Positions 36,860-45,941 are shown, counted from the stretch's first letter. The stretch is DNA of 64,000 nucleotides from Stenotrophomonas maltophilia (GCF_003205835.1 NZ_CP029773.1:2450501-2514500), one strand, 5' to 3'. Notes: generated from the sequence alone by a model not told the origin. Numbers and translations are program-made.

Positions 36860-38113
36860 ATGACCTGCTCTTCCCGCCGCCTGTTGCCGGTAGCGATCCT
36901 GCTGGCCCTGCCGTCCGTGGCCGCAGCCGCCGACGCGAGCGACGTCTTCACCCCCAAGCTGGCGTACACCGGCGAAGCGGCTGCCACGCTCGACGGCGGC
37001 AAGCGCAGCGGCACGGCGTATGCCGGCCAGCTGATGTTCGGCGCCGACGTGAACCTGGATGCTGCGTTTGGCTGGCAGGGCGCGACGATCAAGGCCTACG
37101 GCATCAACCGCCATGGCACCAATCTGGCCAACAGCAGCACTGGCAACAGCACCTCGGTGCAGGAAATCTACGGCGGCCAGGGCACGCGCCTGGCCAACCT
37201 GACGCTTGAACAGAAACTGCTGAACGACCGTTTGGTGCTGGAAGCCGGGCGCAGCGTCGCCAACATCCATCACCTCGGTTCGGAGCTGTGCCAGTACTTC
37301 CAGGGCAATTCGGCCTGCGGCAACCCGACCTACGTGTTCCGCACCAGCAATTTCACCTGGTGGCCGGTATCGAGCTGGATGGCCGATGCCACGGCCTGGG
37401 TGACGCCCGATGTCTATGTGCGCGTCGGCGCTTACCAGGTCGATCCCAGCCAGGCCGAGGACGGCCAGCACGGTCTGAAATGGAGTACCCACCAGGCCAC
37501 CGGCTGGATCGTGCCCTACACGCTCGGTTGGCGCAGCCCTGCTTCGGCACGGCTGAAAGCCCGCTACGAACTCGGTGGCTGGCAGGACAACTCGACCTAT
37601 CTGGATCCGCTGCGAGATGCCAACGGCAGCCCGGCGCTGCTCAGCGGGCAGGACTATGCGTCCCGTCGCGGCCGATCCGGTGCGTTCGCCCGCTTCGAGC
37701 AACAGCTCACCAGTGATGGTGGCGGCCGCGGCCTGACCCTGTTCGGTGCGGCGCTCAAGGGCACCTCCGGCCAGTTGATCGAGGATCATTTCCTGCAGGC
37801 TGGCATGGTGCAGAAAGGCACGTTCGCCAGCCGGCCGCAGGACAGCATCGCTTTCGTTGTGACCCAGCAGAAGTACAGCAGCATCGCGCTGGAGAACCTG
37901 CGCCTTGCCCGCGCCGCGGCCGGCGGTAGCGGCACGCCGCACGGGAGCCAGGTGATGATGGAACTGAGCTATGGCATCCAGCTCACCCCGCAGCTCCGGA
38001 TCGCCCCGAACCTGCACTACATCGTGCATCCAGACCAGTTCAACGAGCCCGCCCGCCAGCGGGACCTGCCGAATGCGTTGATCGCCGGCATGCGGGTTGA
38101 TTGGAGCCTGTAG
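36860..38113 (+). CDS. Carbohydrate-selective porin, OprB family
   Basis: Protein of 417 residues. Signal peptide about 1-23 (MTCSSRRLLPVAILLALPSVAAA). The body has OprB-type barrel features (NHHLGSELCQYFQGNSACGNP-like loop with two Cys, WWPVSSWMADATAWVTPDVYVRVGAYQVDP, HYIVHPDQFNEPARQRDLPNALIAGMRV) and ends in an aromatic/hydrophobic strand (DWSL). Fourteen bases after fruA, so it supplies outer-membrane fructose entry for the PTS. Confidence 0.92.
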   Translation: MTCSSRRLLPVAILLALPSVAAAADASDVFTPKLAYTGEAAATLDGGKRSGTAYAGQLMFGADVNLDAAFGWQGATIKAYGINRHGTNLANSSTGNSTSVQEIYGGQGTRLANLTLEQKLLNDRLVLEAGRSVANIHHLGSELCQYFQGNSACGNPTYVFRTSNFTWWPVSSWMADATAWVTPDVYVRVGAYQVDPSQAEDGQHGLKWSTHQATGWIVPYTLGWRSPASARLKARYELGGWQDNSTYLDPLRDANGSPALLSGQDYASRRGRSGAFARFEQQLTSDGGGRGLTLFGAALKGTSGQLIEDHFLQAGMVQKGTFASRPQDSIAFVVTQQKYSSIALENLRLARAAAGGSGTPHGSQVMMELSYGIQLTPQLRIAPNLHYIVHPDQFNEPARQRDLPNALIAGMRVDWSL

Positions 38114-38123
38114 GGACAAGGGG

Positions 38124-38146
38124 CGCCGGCCAGCAGTCGGCACTAC
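38124..38146 (-). repeat. SMAG-type GTAG palindromic repeat
   Basis: Minus-strand GTAGTGCCGACTGCTGGCCG core with GCCGAC/GCCGGC stem arms, just after the porin stop. Here the GTAG is not a stop codon. Confidence 0.7.
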
Positions 38147-38188
38147 CCTCCCGGGCTATTAATGTGATGCATCACGGCGGAGTGGGAT

Positions 38189-38716
38189 TCAGCCTGCGAC
38201 CTCCAGCCCCTTCCCCGCTGCGTCCCGTCGCAACGAGGCCAGATAGCGGCAGTACTTGCCGATGAAGAGGCCGGTGAATCCACCGGCAAGCAGCAGGTAG
38301 GCCGCACTGGCGCCGGCATTGGCGATCAATGACGGTGACACCGCGAATGCAACTTCGAAACCGTACTTCACCAGGAACGTGACCAGCAGCAGCGGCAACA
38401 CGCTGTAGTCCGCGTTGCGCCAGAGCTTTCCGGTGGCGCCATCCAGAGTCAGCTTTACGTGGCCCAGCAGCAGCCACCCCAGTGCCGCGCCGGTGCCGAT
38501 GCCGGCCAGCCACTCGCCCCAAGCGCTCCAGGACACTCCGTAGCGATGGCTGATCGACCAGGCGCCCCATACGGTGAACAGCGCAGGCACGACGGCCAGT
38601 TTCTGCAGTGACGTTTCGCCCGGCTTCATCGCGGCAATGCCGCGCGTGACCAGGAACGCCAGGAGCAGCCAGACCCAGATCGGCGTCTGCGAGGTGAGTT
38701 GCTGGAGCATGTTCAT
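38189..38716 (-). CDS. Multi-pass membrane protein, DUF6622-like
   Basis: Protein of 175 residues with about five membrane helices, starting MNMLQQLTSQTPIWVWLLLAFLVTRG. The opening pattern (LQQLTSQTPIWVWLLLA) resembles small inner-membrane proteins grouped as DUF6622; the link is from memory of the pattern. No charged catalytic motif. Transcribed alone, convergent to the fru operon across a SMAG repeat. Confidence 0.7.
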   Translation of the reverse strand: MNMLQQLTSQTPIWVWLLLAFLVTRGIAAMKPGETSLQKLAVVPALFTVWGAWSISHRYGVSWSAWGEWLAGIGTGAALGWLLLGHVKLTLDGATGKLWRNADYSVLPLLLVTFLVKYGFEVAFAVSPSLIANAGASAAYLLLAGGFTGLFIGKYCRYLASLRRDAAGKGLEVAG

Positions 38717-38804
38717 GAGCGGTCGCCTTGGTGGGTGGTGGCGAGGTGCCCTCGCCTTGGCGCCCACTATTCGCTTCCGCCCGGGTTGCAACCAGTGACA
38801 GCTG

Positions 38805-39650
38805 TCAGTCTTCGGGTGTTACTGGGCGGTAAACGGGCGCACTCAGGACGCTCTCGATCCAACCCACATAGCGCGATACCCGAACGTTGTGCACCACCTG
38901 GCCATAGAAGCCGGCTTCAAGGGCATGCTCGGGAACGGCGGTGATCCAGGAGCCCAGTCCGACCAGTTGCCAGGCGCCGTGATCCTTGATCAGCAATGGG
39001 CCGCCGCTGTCCCCGTTACCGAGCACGCCTTCAAGTGGGAGACCCTGTGGCGGGGCATCGAACCGATACCAGAGATAGCGATCATTGCCACCGGTAATGG
39101 CGTTGTATGCCCGCCGCAGCGTGGTGCGATGTGGCCCGCCCGGTACCAGCCCCATCGCACCGTTGCCGGTGGCGCCCTTTCCGATCAAGGCGGCGACCTG
39201 CGTGACCTCGGCGCTGCCGCGATAGAGTGCTACGGGCTGCACATCGTTCACCGGGGTGGCGAGCCGGATCAATGCAATGTCATCCGACCCGGCCAGGAAC
39301 GCGTGGATCTTCGCCGGGCTTCCCGTCGCCAGCGCCTCCTTTCCCAATGCGTCGGGCATTCTCCTGTAGCCGGGGTGCACGAACACGCGCTCCACGCCGT
39401 AGTCCCTGCCGTTGATGGCGATGGCCAGCCCCATCCCTTCCATTGGTGCGGCATGCGCTGCCGTCAGCACCCACTGTGGGGCGATCAGAACGCCCTGCCC
39501 TTCACCCGGCATGTCGGCCAGGGCGGGAAATTCTGATCCCTCGATCCGGTAGCGGGCATCGTCCACGTCGTGGCGGATGACCACGGCCCCGGCAGCGAGC
39601 GGCAGCGCGGCAAGCGCGAGGAACAGCCAGCGGATCATGGGTGTCTTCAT
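38805..39650 (-). CDS. Exported trypsin-like serine protease
   Basis: Protein of 281 residues with a signal peptide (about 1-22). Catalytic triad visible: His66 in VLTAAHA, Asp124 in SDDIALIRL, Ser215 in GNGDSGGPLL. The S1-family layout and lack of PDZ domains point to a secreted or periplasmic chymotrypsin-like protease rather than DegP. There are no obvious prodomain cysteines. Alone in its transcription unit. Confidence 0.9.
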   Translation of the reverse strand: MKTPMIRWLFLALAALPLAAGAVVIRHDVDDARYRIEGSEFPALADMPGEGQGVLIAPQWVLTAAHAAPMEGMGLAIAINGRDYGVERVFVHPGYRRMPDALGKEALATGSPAKIHAFLAGSDDIALIRLATPVNDVQPVALYRGSAEVTQVAALIGKGATGNGAMGLVPGGPHRTTLRRAYNAITGGNDRYLWYRFDAPPQGLPLEGVLGNGDSGGPLLIKDHGAWQLVGLGSWITAVPEHALEAGFYGQVVHNVRVSRYVGWIESVLSAPVYRPVTPED

Positions 39651-39827
39651 CCTTGCGGTCAGTCGCTGCAGCCTAGCCGAACACCTCCCGCGAAGGGAAA
39701 ACGTCCGACCAACCTCACGTGTTCGACGACGAATGCCGCAGAACCGGCTACGAAACCGGGGCGGCCACGGGCCTTTAACAGCCTGTCTCTATGCTGGGAC
39801 CTCATTGCAGACCAACGAGGTATGACC

Positions 39828-40106
39828 ATGACCAAGCTGCACACCCTGATGTTGACCGGCTGCCTGTTGGCACTGAGCCCCCTGGCCTCCGCCGAGAGCG
39901 TGAACTTGACCAACAGCGCCGACGGCGCCAATCGCGATGCGGGCATCGCGGCGGTCAAGAAGAAGCTGCAGGACGCGTGCACCGACCGCAAGGGCTCGCC
40001 CGATGCGGCTTCCTTCGAGGTGGTCTTCGAGAAGACCAGCGAGAACCCAAACGTACCCAAGCCGTACTACGTGGACGGCAGGATGAAGTGCGAACTGCCG
40101 GGCTGA
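39828..40106 (+). CDS. Small secreted hypothetical protein
   Basis: Protein of 92 residues. Of two in-frame ATGs, the second (39828) has GAGG seven bases upstream. Signal peptide about 1-22 (MTKLHTLMLTGCLLALSPLASA), then a charged mature domain with two cysteines (DACTDRKG and MKCELPG), likely a disulfide. Function unknown. Confidence 0.7.
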   Translation: MTKLHTLMLTGCLLALSPLASAESVNLTNSADGANRDAGIAAVKKKLQDACTDRKGSPDAASFEVVFEKTSENPNVPKPYYVDGRMKCELPG

Positions 40107-40137
40107 AGGGCCCAGCCACGCGATCATCGATAGAGCA

Positions 40138-41007
40138 TCAAACGCTGGCGGCCGACGTGCGCCGCCGGTACCGCTCTATCCAGCCGAGTGATGGCGCAAT
40201 GCCACCGAACGGGAAGAAGTGCGGGCTGACCGGGCCATGGGCGTCCGTCAGCCCACTCAGCAGGCGATCCATGAACACCTCCGGCCCTGCCGTTCCCAGC
40301 AGCCGGCCGATCGAGATGCCGTACCGCGCCAGCATCGATGCACTGGCACCCACGCCGCACATCGCGGCGTAGCGGGCCAGTCGCGCAATGCTGGCCGGGC
40401 CGGGCACGCCCACCAGTACCGGAACCGTGATGCCACGGGCGCGCAGCGCATCCAGCCAGGCCAGCACGGTATCGGCATCGAAGGCGAACTGGGTGATGAT
40501 CAACGGCGCCATGCCCTGCGCTTCGATGGCCTGGCATTTGCGTTCCAACACGCGCCACCGATCCTCGGCGGTCATCACCGGATGGCCTTCCGGATGCCCG
40601 CCGATGGCCACAACCTTGATGCCGGAGCGCTCCAGAAGCCCTGTCTCGATGAGCGAAATGCTGTCAGCAAACGGCCCGGCAGGCGTGGCTAGGTCACCGG
40701 CGATCAGCAGGCACTTCTCTACCCCCGCATCGCTGGCGGCGCGTTCCATGAACCGCGCAAGCGCCGCACGCGACCCGATGCGGCGGGCAGAGAGATGCGG
40801 CATCGGCTCGAAGCCGAGTTCGCGCACCGTGCGCGCGGCCGCCAGCCGGGCGTCGTCGTCCTCGCTCGCCAGGTAAGGGATCGAGATCGTCGTTCCCGGA
40901 GCGATGCGATCCGCTTCCGCGCGCAGTGCCGGCATGGCCTTGGCGCTCACTTCCAGCGAAAACCTGTTGATGAAGGCTTCCGCCCGATCAGGCGCGCGTG
41001 CAGGCAT
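40138..41007 (-). CDS. MetF-like methylenetetrahydrofolate reductase family protein
   Basis: Protein of 289 residues with the TIM-barrel flavin fold of MTHFR. Counterparts of E. coli catalytic residues can be seen: Glu in FSLEVSAK (for FEFFPP), Asp in LLIAGDLATP (for LRGD), and Gln in IITQFAFDAD (for TQFFFD). Overall it is divergent from housekeeping MetF, so it may be a specialised C1 enzyme. ATG overlaps the stop of the MetR-like gene (ATGA), which ties it to methionine regulation. Confidence 0.8.
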   Translation of the reverse strand: MPARAPDRAEAFINRFSLEVSAKAMPALRAEADRIAPGTTISIPYLASEDDDARLAAARTVRELGFEPMPHLSARRIGSRAALARFMERAASDAGVEKCLLIAGDLATPAGPFADSISLIETGLLERSGIKVVAIGGHPEGHPVMTAEDRWRVLERKCQAIEAQGMAPLIITQFAFDADTVLAWLDALRARGITVPVLVGVPGPASIARLARYAAMCGVGASASMLARYGISIGRLLGTAGPEVFMDRLLSGLTDAHGPVSPHFFPFGGIAPSLGWIERYRRRTSAASV

Positions 41008-41921
41008 CAACGCGCTCCGCCCACATTGCCGGCAACCGGCGTGCTGTTACGCGCCAGCTCGACGAAGGCCTGCAGATAGTCGATGCCGGTATCGGCCTCA
41101 CGCGCACCCAGGTAGATCTGCTTGGGAATGCCCTTCGCCCCCAGGCGCACCGGCACCACGTCCATGCGCGCCGCGTACTCCTCCACCAGCCAGCGCGGCA
41201 TCGCGGCCACACCACGGCCGCTGGCCACCATCTGCATCATGATGTCGGTGGTTTCGATGGTCTTGTGGCGCCGCGGCGTGATGCCGGCCGGCAGCAGGAA
41301 CTGGTTGTAGATGTCCAGGCGCTCGAACGGCACCGGGTAGCTGATCAGCACTTCCTGGCCGAGCTGGCGCGGCTTTACGTGATCCACCTTGGCCAGGGGG
41401 TGGCTCCTGGCCACCACCAGCACCTGCTCGTAGTCGAACACGGGCACGAACTTCAGGCCCGGCTTCAGCAGTGGATCGGGCGTGACCAGCAGGTCGATCT
41501 CGTAGCCGAACAGCGCGCCGATGCCACCAAACTGGAACTTCTGCTTGACGTCCACATCCACGTCCGGCCAGGCGGCCAGGTACGGCGAGACGATCTTCAG
41601 CAGCCACTGGTAGCAGGGATGGCATTCCATGCCGATGCGCAGTGCACCGCGCTCGCCCTGTGCGAACTGGCCCAGTCGCTCTTCGGCCAGGTCCAGCTGC
41701 GGCAGCACGCGATTGGCCACCGCCAGCAGGTACTGCCCGGCCTGGGTCAGGCGCAGGCTGCGGCCTTCGCGCAGCCAGACATCGGTGCCCAGCTGCTGTT
41801 CCAGCTTCTTCATGCTGTGGCTCAGGGCAGACTGGGTCAGGTTGAGTACGCCCGCGGCGGCGGTCAACGAGCCCTGCTGCTCGACCTGCTGCACGATGCT
41901 GAGGTGGATCCGTTCCAGCAT
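41007..41921 (-). CDS. MetR-like LysR-family regulator
   Basis: Protein of 304 residues: LysR HTH at about 5-60 (IVQQVEQQGSLTAAAGVLNLTQSALSHSMKKLEQQLGTDVWLREG) and a C-terminal domain of MetR style (ALRIGMECHPCYQWLLKIVSPYLAAWPDVDVDVKQKFQFGG). MetR uses homocysteine as co-inducer. Divergent from the msuE-mesX-mesD genes, with a near-consensus MetR site upstream. Confidence 0.88.
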   Translation of the reverse strand: MLERIHLSIVQQVEQQGSLTAAAGVLNLTQSALSHSMKKLEQQLGTDVWLREGRSLRLTQAGQYLLAVANRVLPQLDLAEERLGQFAQGERGALRIGMECHPCYQWLLKIVSPYLAAWPDVDVDVKQKFQFGGIGALFGYEIDLLVTPDPLLKPGLKFVPVFDYEQVLVVARSHPLAKVDHVKPRQLGQEVLISYPVPFERLDIYNQFLLPAGITPRRHKTIETTDIMMQMVASGRGVAAMPRWLVEEYAARMDVVPVRLGAKGIPKQIYLGAREADTGIDYLQAFVELARNSTPVAGNVGGAR

Positions 41922-41926
41922 GACGA

Positions 41927-41939
41927 TGAATCCTGCTCA
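41927..41939. promoter_or_regulatory. Putative MetR binding site
   Basis: TGAATCCTGCTCA differs by one base from the MetR consensus TGAA-N5-TTCA, and lies six bases upstream of the MetR-like start, in the divergent promoter region. Confidence 0.5.
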
Positions 41940-42097
41940 TGGATTAGTGAAGTAATACCATTTTACGTCATGGAAGGGCATGACTAGGATCGGGTCATGC
42001 CTTCGGTTGCCTGCCAGCCCGGTCACCTCGCCGGCCTGCAGGACTGCGCCCCCGCAGATCGCCCGAAGGAGCTCCCCCTCCTGCTGAAAGCGAACAG

Positions 42098-42679
42098 ATG
42101 ACCCGCCCCCTCCGTATCGTCGCCGTCTCCGGCGGACTGCAGCGCCCCTCCAGGGCTGCAACCCTGGCCGAGCACCTGCTGGACCTGATCGGCGAGGACG
42201 TTGCCTGCGAACCGCACCTGATCGAGCTGGGCGAGCTGGCGCCGCAACTGGCCGGTGCGCTGTGGCGCTCGCAACTGCCGGCCAGCGTGGAGCAGCAGCT
42301 GATTGCCGTTGAACAGGCGGACGTGCTGGTGGTGGCCACGCCGGTCTACCGCGGTTCGTACACCGGCCTGTTCAAGCACTTCTTCGATTTCATCCACCAG
42401 GACGCACTGGTCGACACCCCGATCCTGCTCGCCGCCACCGGCGGCAGTGAGCGCCACGCGCTGGTGATCGACCACCAGCTGCGGCCACTCTTCAGTTTCT
42501 TCCAGGCCCGCACCCTGCCCCTGGGCGTGTACGCCACCGACCGCGATTTCGCCGAGGGCCGCGTGCACAACGACGCCCTGATCCAGCGTGCACGGCTGGC
42601 GGTGCAGCGGGCGCTGCCCCTGCTTGCGCTGTCCCATCGTGCAGCGCCCGCTGCCGCCGAGGCCGCTGCAGTCCTCTGA
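42098..42679 (+). CDS. msuE: NADPH-dependent FMN reductase (MsuE-like)
   Basis: Protein of 193 residues, flavodoxin-like. It begins with the flavin phosphate loop VAVSGGLQRPSRAATLAEHLL and contains VATPVYRGSYTGLFKHFFDFI, typical of MsuE/SsuE. It supplies reduced FMN to a partner oxygenase or flavoenzyme. No monooxygenase (SsuD/MsuD) gene is next to it; instead mesX follows at once, so its reduced flavin may serve that system. Confidence 0.85.
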   Translation: MTRPLRIVAVSGGLQRPSRAATLAEHLLDLIGEDVACEPHLIELGELAPQLAGALWRSQLPASVEQQLIAVEQADVLVVATPVYRGSYTGLFKHFFDFIHQDALVDTPILLAATGGSERHALVIDHQLRPLFSFFQARTLPLGVYATDRDFAEGRVHNDALIQRARLAVQRALPLLALSHRAAPAAAEAAAVL

Positions 42680-42736
42680 ATGCCGAATGCCAGCGACCTG
42701 CATTCGGATGTCACCCCCGCAACCGGAACGCCGCCC

Positions 42737-43714
42737 ATGACGACCGACACCTTCACTTTCAGCATCACGCGCATCCCCTTCAACGAGGACTACCAGCCCG
42801 CTGACGGCACGCGCATCACCACCAACTTCGCCAACCTGGCCCGTGGCGCATCCCGCCAGGAAAACCTGCGCAACACGATCAGCATGATCAACAACCGCTT
42901 CAACGACCTGGCGCACTGGGACAACCCGAGCGCGGACCGCTACGCCGTTGAGCTGGACATCATCTCGGTGGAGATGCACATCGATGGAGCCGATGGCAGC
43001 GATCCGTTCCCGCTGATCGAAGTGCTGCGCCCGACCATTGTCGACACGCGTACCGGCGCTCGCACCGAGGGCATCGTCGGCAACAACTTCTCGTCCTATG
43101 TGCGTGACTACGATTTCAGCGTGGTGCTGCCGGCCAGCAACGAGGGCAAGGCAACCTTCGGCATTCCGGAAGGCTTCGGTGATCTTCACGGCAAACTGTT
43201 CCAGCACTTCCTGGAATCGGAGGCCTACCGCGCCAACTTCAGCAAGGCGCCGGTGATCTGCATCAGCGTCTCCAGCAGCAAGACCTACCACCGCACCGAG
43301 AACCACCATCCCATCCTGGGCGTGGAGTACCGGCAAGGCGAGTTCTCCCCCACCGACCAGTACTTCGACAAGATGGGCCTGCAGGTGCGCTATTTCATGC
43401 CACCGGGCAGTGTTGCGCCGCTGGCGTTCTACTTCCAGGGCGACCTGCTGGGCGACTACTCGAACCTGGAGCTGATCGGCACCATCAGCACGATGGAAGC
43501 CTTCCAGAAGATCTATCGCCCGGAGATCTACAACGCCAACTCCGTGGCCGGCAAGGTCTACCAGCCCAGCCTGAAGCACCAGGACTACTCCTCCACCCGC
43601 ATCGTCTACGACCGCGAAGAGCGCAGCCAGCTGGCGGTCAAGCAGGGCAGGTTCACCGAAGAGCACTTCATCAAGCCGTACCGCGCCGTGCTTGAACAGT
43701 GGGCTGCCCGCTGA
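42737..43714 (+). CDS. mesX: MesX, DUF1852 methionine synthase partner
   Basis: Protein of 325 residues beginning MTTDTFTFSITRIPFNEDYQ, the characteristic DUF1852 start. An ATG at 42680 directly after the msuE stop would add 19 residues with poor similarity to that start. DUF1852 proteins (MesX) are needed together with MesD for a folate-independent, oxygen-requiring methionine synthase activity. Their biochemical role is not settled. Gene order MsuE-MesX-MesD with a MetR-like regulator supports this reading. Confidence 0.85.
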   Translation: MTTDTFTFSITRIPFNEDYQPADGTRITTNFANLARGASRQENLRNTISMINNRFNDLAHWDNPSADRYAVELDIISVEMHIDGADGSDPFPLIEVLRPTIVDTRTGARTEGIVGNNFSSYVRDYDFSVVLPASNEGKATFGIPEGFGDLHGKLFQHFLESEAYRANFSKAPVICISVSSSKTYHRTENHHPILGVEYRQGEFSPTDQYFDKMGLQVRYFMPPGSVAPLAFYFQGDLLGDYSNLELIGTISTMEAFQKIYRPEIYNANSVAGKVYQPSLKHQDYSSTRIVYDREERSQLAVKQGRFTEEHFIKPYRAVLEQWAAR

Positions 43715-43753
43715 TCCATCGATTTTCCATTCGCCCCCAGGACACAAGACGCA

Positions 43754-44788
43754 ATGTCGACGAAGAAACTGCTCCCCACCTCCACCGCCGGCAGCCTGCC
43801 CAAGCCCTCCTGGCTGGCAGAGCCCGAAAAGCTCTGGTCACCCTGGAAGCTGCAGGATGAAGGCCTGACCGAAGGCAAGCAGGATGCCCTGCGCCTGTCC
43901 CTGCAGGAACAGCAGCACGCCGGCATCGATATCGTCAGCGACGGTGAGCAGACCCGGCAGCACTTCGTCACCACCTTCATCGAGCATCTCAGCGGCGTCG
44001 ACTTCGAGAAGCGCGAAACCGTGCGCATCCGCAACCGCTACGACGCCAGCGTGCCGACCGTGGTCGGCGCCGTGAGCCGCCCCAAGCCAGTGTTCGTGGA
44101 GGATGCGAAGTTCCTGCGCCGGCAGACCACGCAACCGATCAAGTGGGCCCTGCCCGGCCCGATGACCATGATCGACACCCTGTACGACGCGCATTACAAG
44201 AGCCGCGAGAAGCTGGCCTGGGAATTCGCGAAGATCCTCAACGAGGAAGCGAAGGAGCTGGAAGCCGCTGGCGTCGACATCATCCAGTTCGATGAGCCTG
44301 CCTTCAACGTGTTCTTCGACGAAGTGAACGACTGGGGCGTGGCCGCACTGGAGCGTGCGATCGAAGGGCTGAAGTGCGAGACCGCCGTGCATATCTGCTA
44401 CGGCTACGGCATCAAGGCCAACACCGACTGGAAGCAGACGCTGGGCTCGGAGTGGCGCCAGTATGAAGAGTCGTTCCCGAAGCTGCAGACCTCCAACCTC
44501 GACATCATCTCGCTGGAATGCCACAACTCGCACGTGCCGATCGATCTGATCGAGCTGGTGCGCGGCAAGAAGGTGATGGTGGGCGCCATCGACGTGGCCT
44601 CCAGCACGGTGGAGACGGCCGAGGAAGTGGCCAACACCCTGCGCAAGGCGCTGCAGTTCGTGGATGCCGACAAGCTCTACCCGAGCACCAACTGCGGCAT
44701 GGCGCCGCTGGCCCGTGACGTGGCACGGGGCAAGCTGCGGGCGCTCAGCGAAGGGGCCAGGATCGTGCGCGAGGAGCTCTCGGCGTAA
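43754..44788 (+). CDS. mesD: MesD, core-MetE methionine synthase
   Basis: Protein of 344 residues, only the C-terminal catalytic barrel of cobalamin-independent methionine synthase. Zinc ligands are present: His213 and Cys215 (HICYGYG), Glu255 (SLECHN) and Cys314 (TNCGMAPLA); QFDEPA carries Asp180, which in MetE binds homocysteine. It lacks the N-terminal folate-binding half of MetE, so it cannot use the polyglutamylated folate donor in the usual way. Forms an operon with mesX, 39 bases upstream. Confidence 0.9.
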   Translation: MSTKKLLPTSTAGSLPKPSWLAEPEKLWSPWKLQDEGLTEGKQDALRLSLQEQQHAGIDIVSDGEQTRQHFVTTFIEHLSGVDFEKRETVRIRNRYDASVPTVVGAVSRPKPVFVEDAKFLRRQTTQPIKWALPGPMTMIDTLYDAHYKSREKLAWEFAKILNEEAKELEAAGVDIIQFDEPAFNVFFDEVNDWGVAALERAIEGLKCETAVHICYGYGIKANTDWKQTLGSEWRQYEESFPKLQTSNLDIISLECHNSHVPIDLIELVRGKKVMVGAIDVASSTVETAEEVANTLRKALQFVDADKLYPSTNCGMAPLARDVARGKLRALSEGARIVREELSA

Positions 44789-44803
44789 CCGCTGCAAGCG
44801 ATC

Positions 44804-44836
44804 TGCGTCCGGACCTCTGTGCGGGGTCCGGACGCA
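44804..44836. terminator. Bidirectional terminator hairpin
   Basis: Perfect 12-bp stem TGCGTCCGGACC (44804-44815) with its complement at 44825-44836, loop of nine bases, between the convergent mesD and Sel1 genes. Neither side has a long T-run. Confidence 0.65.
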
Positions 44837-44843
44837 TCGGCAC

Positions 44844-45872
44844 TCAGCGCTTGCGCGCGCGTCGCTCGGGGCACTCCTTCGGATCGAACAGATCGTAGGT
44901 CTGCTTGATGGCCAGATTGCGGATCGCCCTGCGGTTTCCCTGCGCTGCAGCCTCACAGGTCCAGTAGATATCCTCATCCTGGTCCTTGGGCACCCCACGC
45001 CCGATGGAGTACAGGTATCCCAGCTCGGCCTGTGCAGGCGCGTAGCCCGCCATTGCGGCCTTGCGATAAAGATCGGCGGATCGGGCCTCATCCTTCTCTA
45101 CGCTGATACCCTTGGCATACATCAGGGCGAGCCTGGTCTGCGCCTCCACATCACCGCCATCGGCAGCCGCTGTGAATGCTTCAACCGGGCCAAACGCGCC
45201 GGGCGTGTCCATCTCGGCACACCACACCTCGTTCTCCTTGCGATTCAGGCACAGCTCCAGGCGGGCCTCCTTGACTCCCGCTAGGCCGAGCTCCTGCACG
45301 GCTGCCCTGGCATACCACTGCATGGCCTGGGCCTCGTCTTTCGTGAGGCCGGCGCGTCCCTTCTGATAGAGATTGGCAAGGCTGTACTGCCCGGCCGGCG
45401 AGCCGAGTTCAGCGGCTCGCCGGAGCCACAGGACAGCCTGGGCATCATCCTGCTGCGGGCCCAGGCCCTGCAGGTACATGATCCCGAGATCGGACTGTGC
45501 GTCCGCATTGCCCTGATCGGCAGCCTTGCGTACCCAGTGCAGGGCCTGAGCGGGATCCTTCGGCACGCCATTGCCTCGCAGATACAGCACACCCAGCATG
45601 GACTGTGCCGGCGCATAGCCCTGATCGGCCGCCTTGCGGTACCAGTCCGCTGCCTTCGCTGCGTCCCTGTCGACGCCTGCGCCGCGCAGATACCTGTCTC
45701 CAAGTTCATTCTGGGCTTCCGCGTTGCCGGCCTTCGCCGCAGCCATCACGCGATCCCGCTCGGCCGCGTTGTCATTGCCAAGTGCCGGAGTGCTGCAGGC
45801 CAGGGCAGCCAGCCCCGCACAGAGTGCAACGCGCCGCAGGGCGCCAATCCATTCTTCCGTGAACGTCTGCAT
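44844..45872 (-). CDS. Exported Sel1-repeat protein
   Basis: Protein of 342 residues with a signal peptide (about 1-32) and six SEL1-like repeats of about 36 residues (for example NAEAQNELGDRYLRGAGVDRDAAKAADWYRKAADQG), four at residues 48-190 and two near 240-320. The last part (CEAAAQGNRRAIRNLAIKQTYDLFDPKECPERRARKR) holds paired cysteines. Likely a periplasmic scaffold for protein contacts; partner unknown. GGAG lies ten bases upstream of the start. Confidence 0.85.
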   Translation of the reverse strand: MQTFTEEWIGALRRVALCAGLAALACSTPALGNDNAAERDRVMAAAKAGNAEAQNELGDRYLRGAGVDRDAAKAADWYRKAADQGYAPAQSMLGVLYLRGNGVPKDPAQALHWVRKAADQGNADAQSDLGIMYLQGLGPQQDDAQAVLWLRRAAELGSPAGQYSLANLYQKGRAGLTKDEAQAMQWYARAAVQELGLAGVKEARLELCLNRKENEVWCAEMDTPGAFGPVEAFTAAADGGDVEAQTRLALMYAKGISVEKDEARSADLYRKAAMAGYAPAQAELGYLYSIGRGVPKDQDEDIYWTCEAAAQGNRRAIRNLAIKQTYDLFDPKECPERRARKR

Positions 45873-45916
45873 TCTTGATCAACTCCAGATGGATGCCGCA
45901 GGTAGACCCGGCAGGT

Positions 45917-45941
45917 GCCTCGATCAGCAAGTGATCGAGGC
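45917..45941. terminator. Terminator-like hairpin
   Basis: Perfect 10-bp stem GCCTCGATCA with its complement and a five-base loop. It follows the minus-strand gene ending at 45987, whose transcript it may end, and lies upstream of the Sel1 gene. Confidence 0.55.

Noticed and set aside
36758-38143. 461-codon ORF on the minus strand
   Set aside because: Antisense to the OprB porin, which has a signal peptide and barrel pattern.
42023-43747. 574-codon ORF on the minus strand
   Set aside because: Antisense to msuE and mesX; low-complexity Val/Gly/Ala/Arg composition typical of shadows.
43838-45091. 417-codon ORF on the minus strand
   Set aside because: Spans mesD antisense, the terminator hairpin and part of the Sel1 gene in another frame; no domain.
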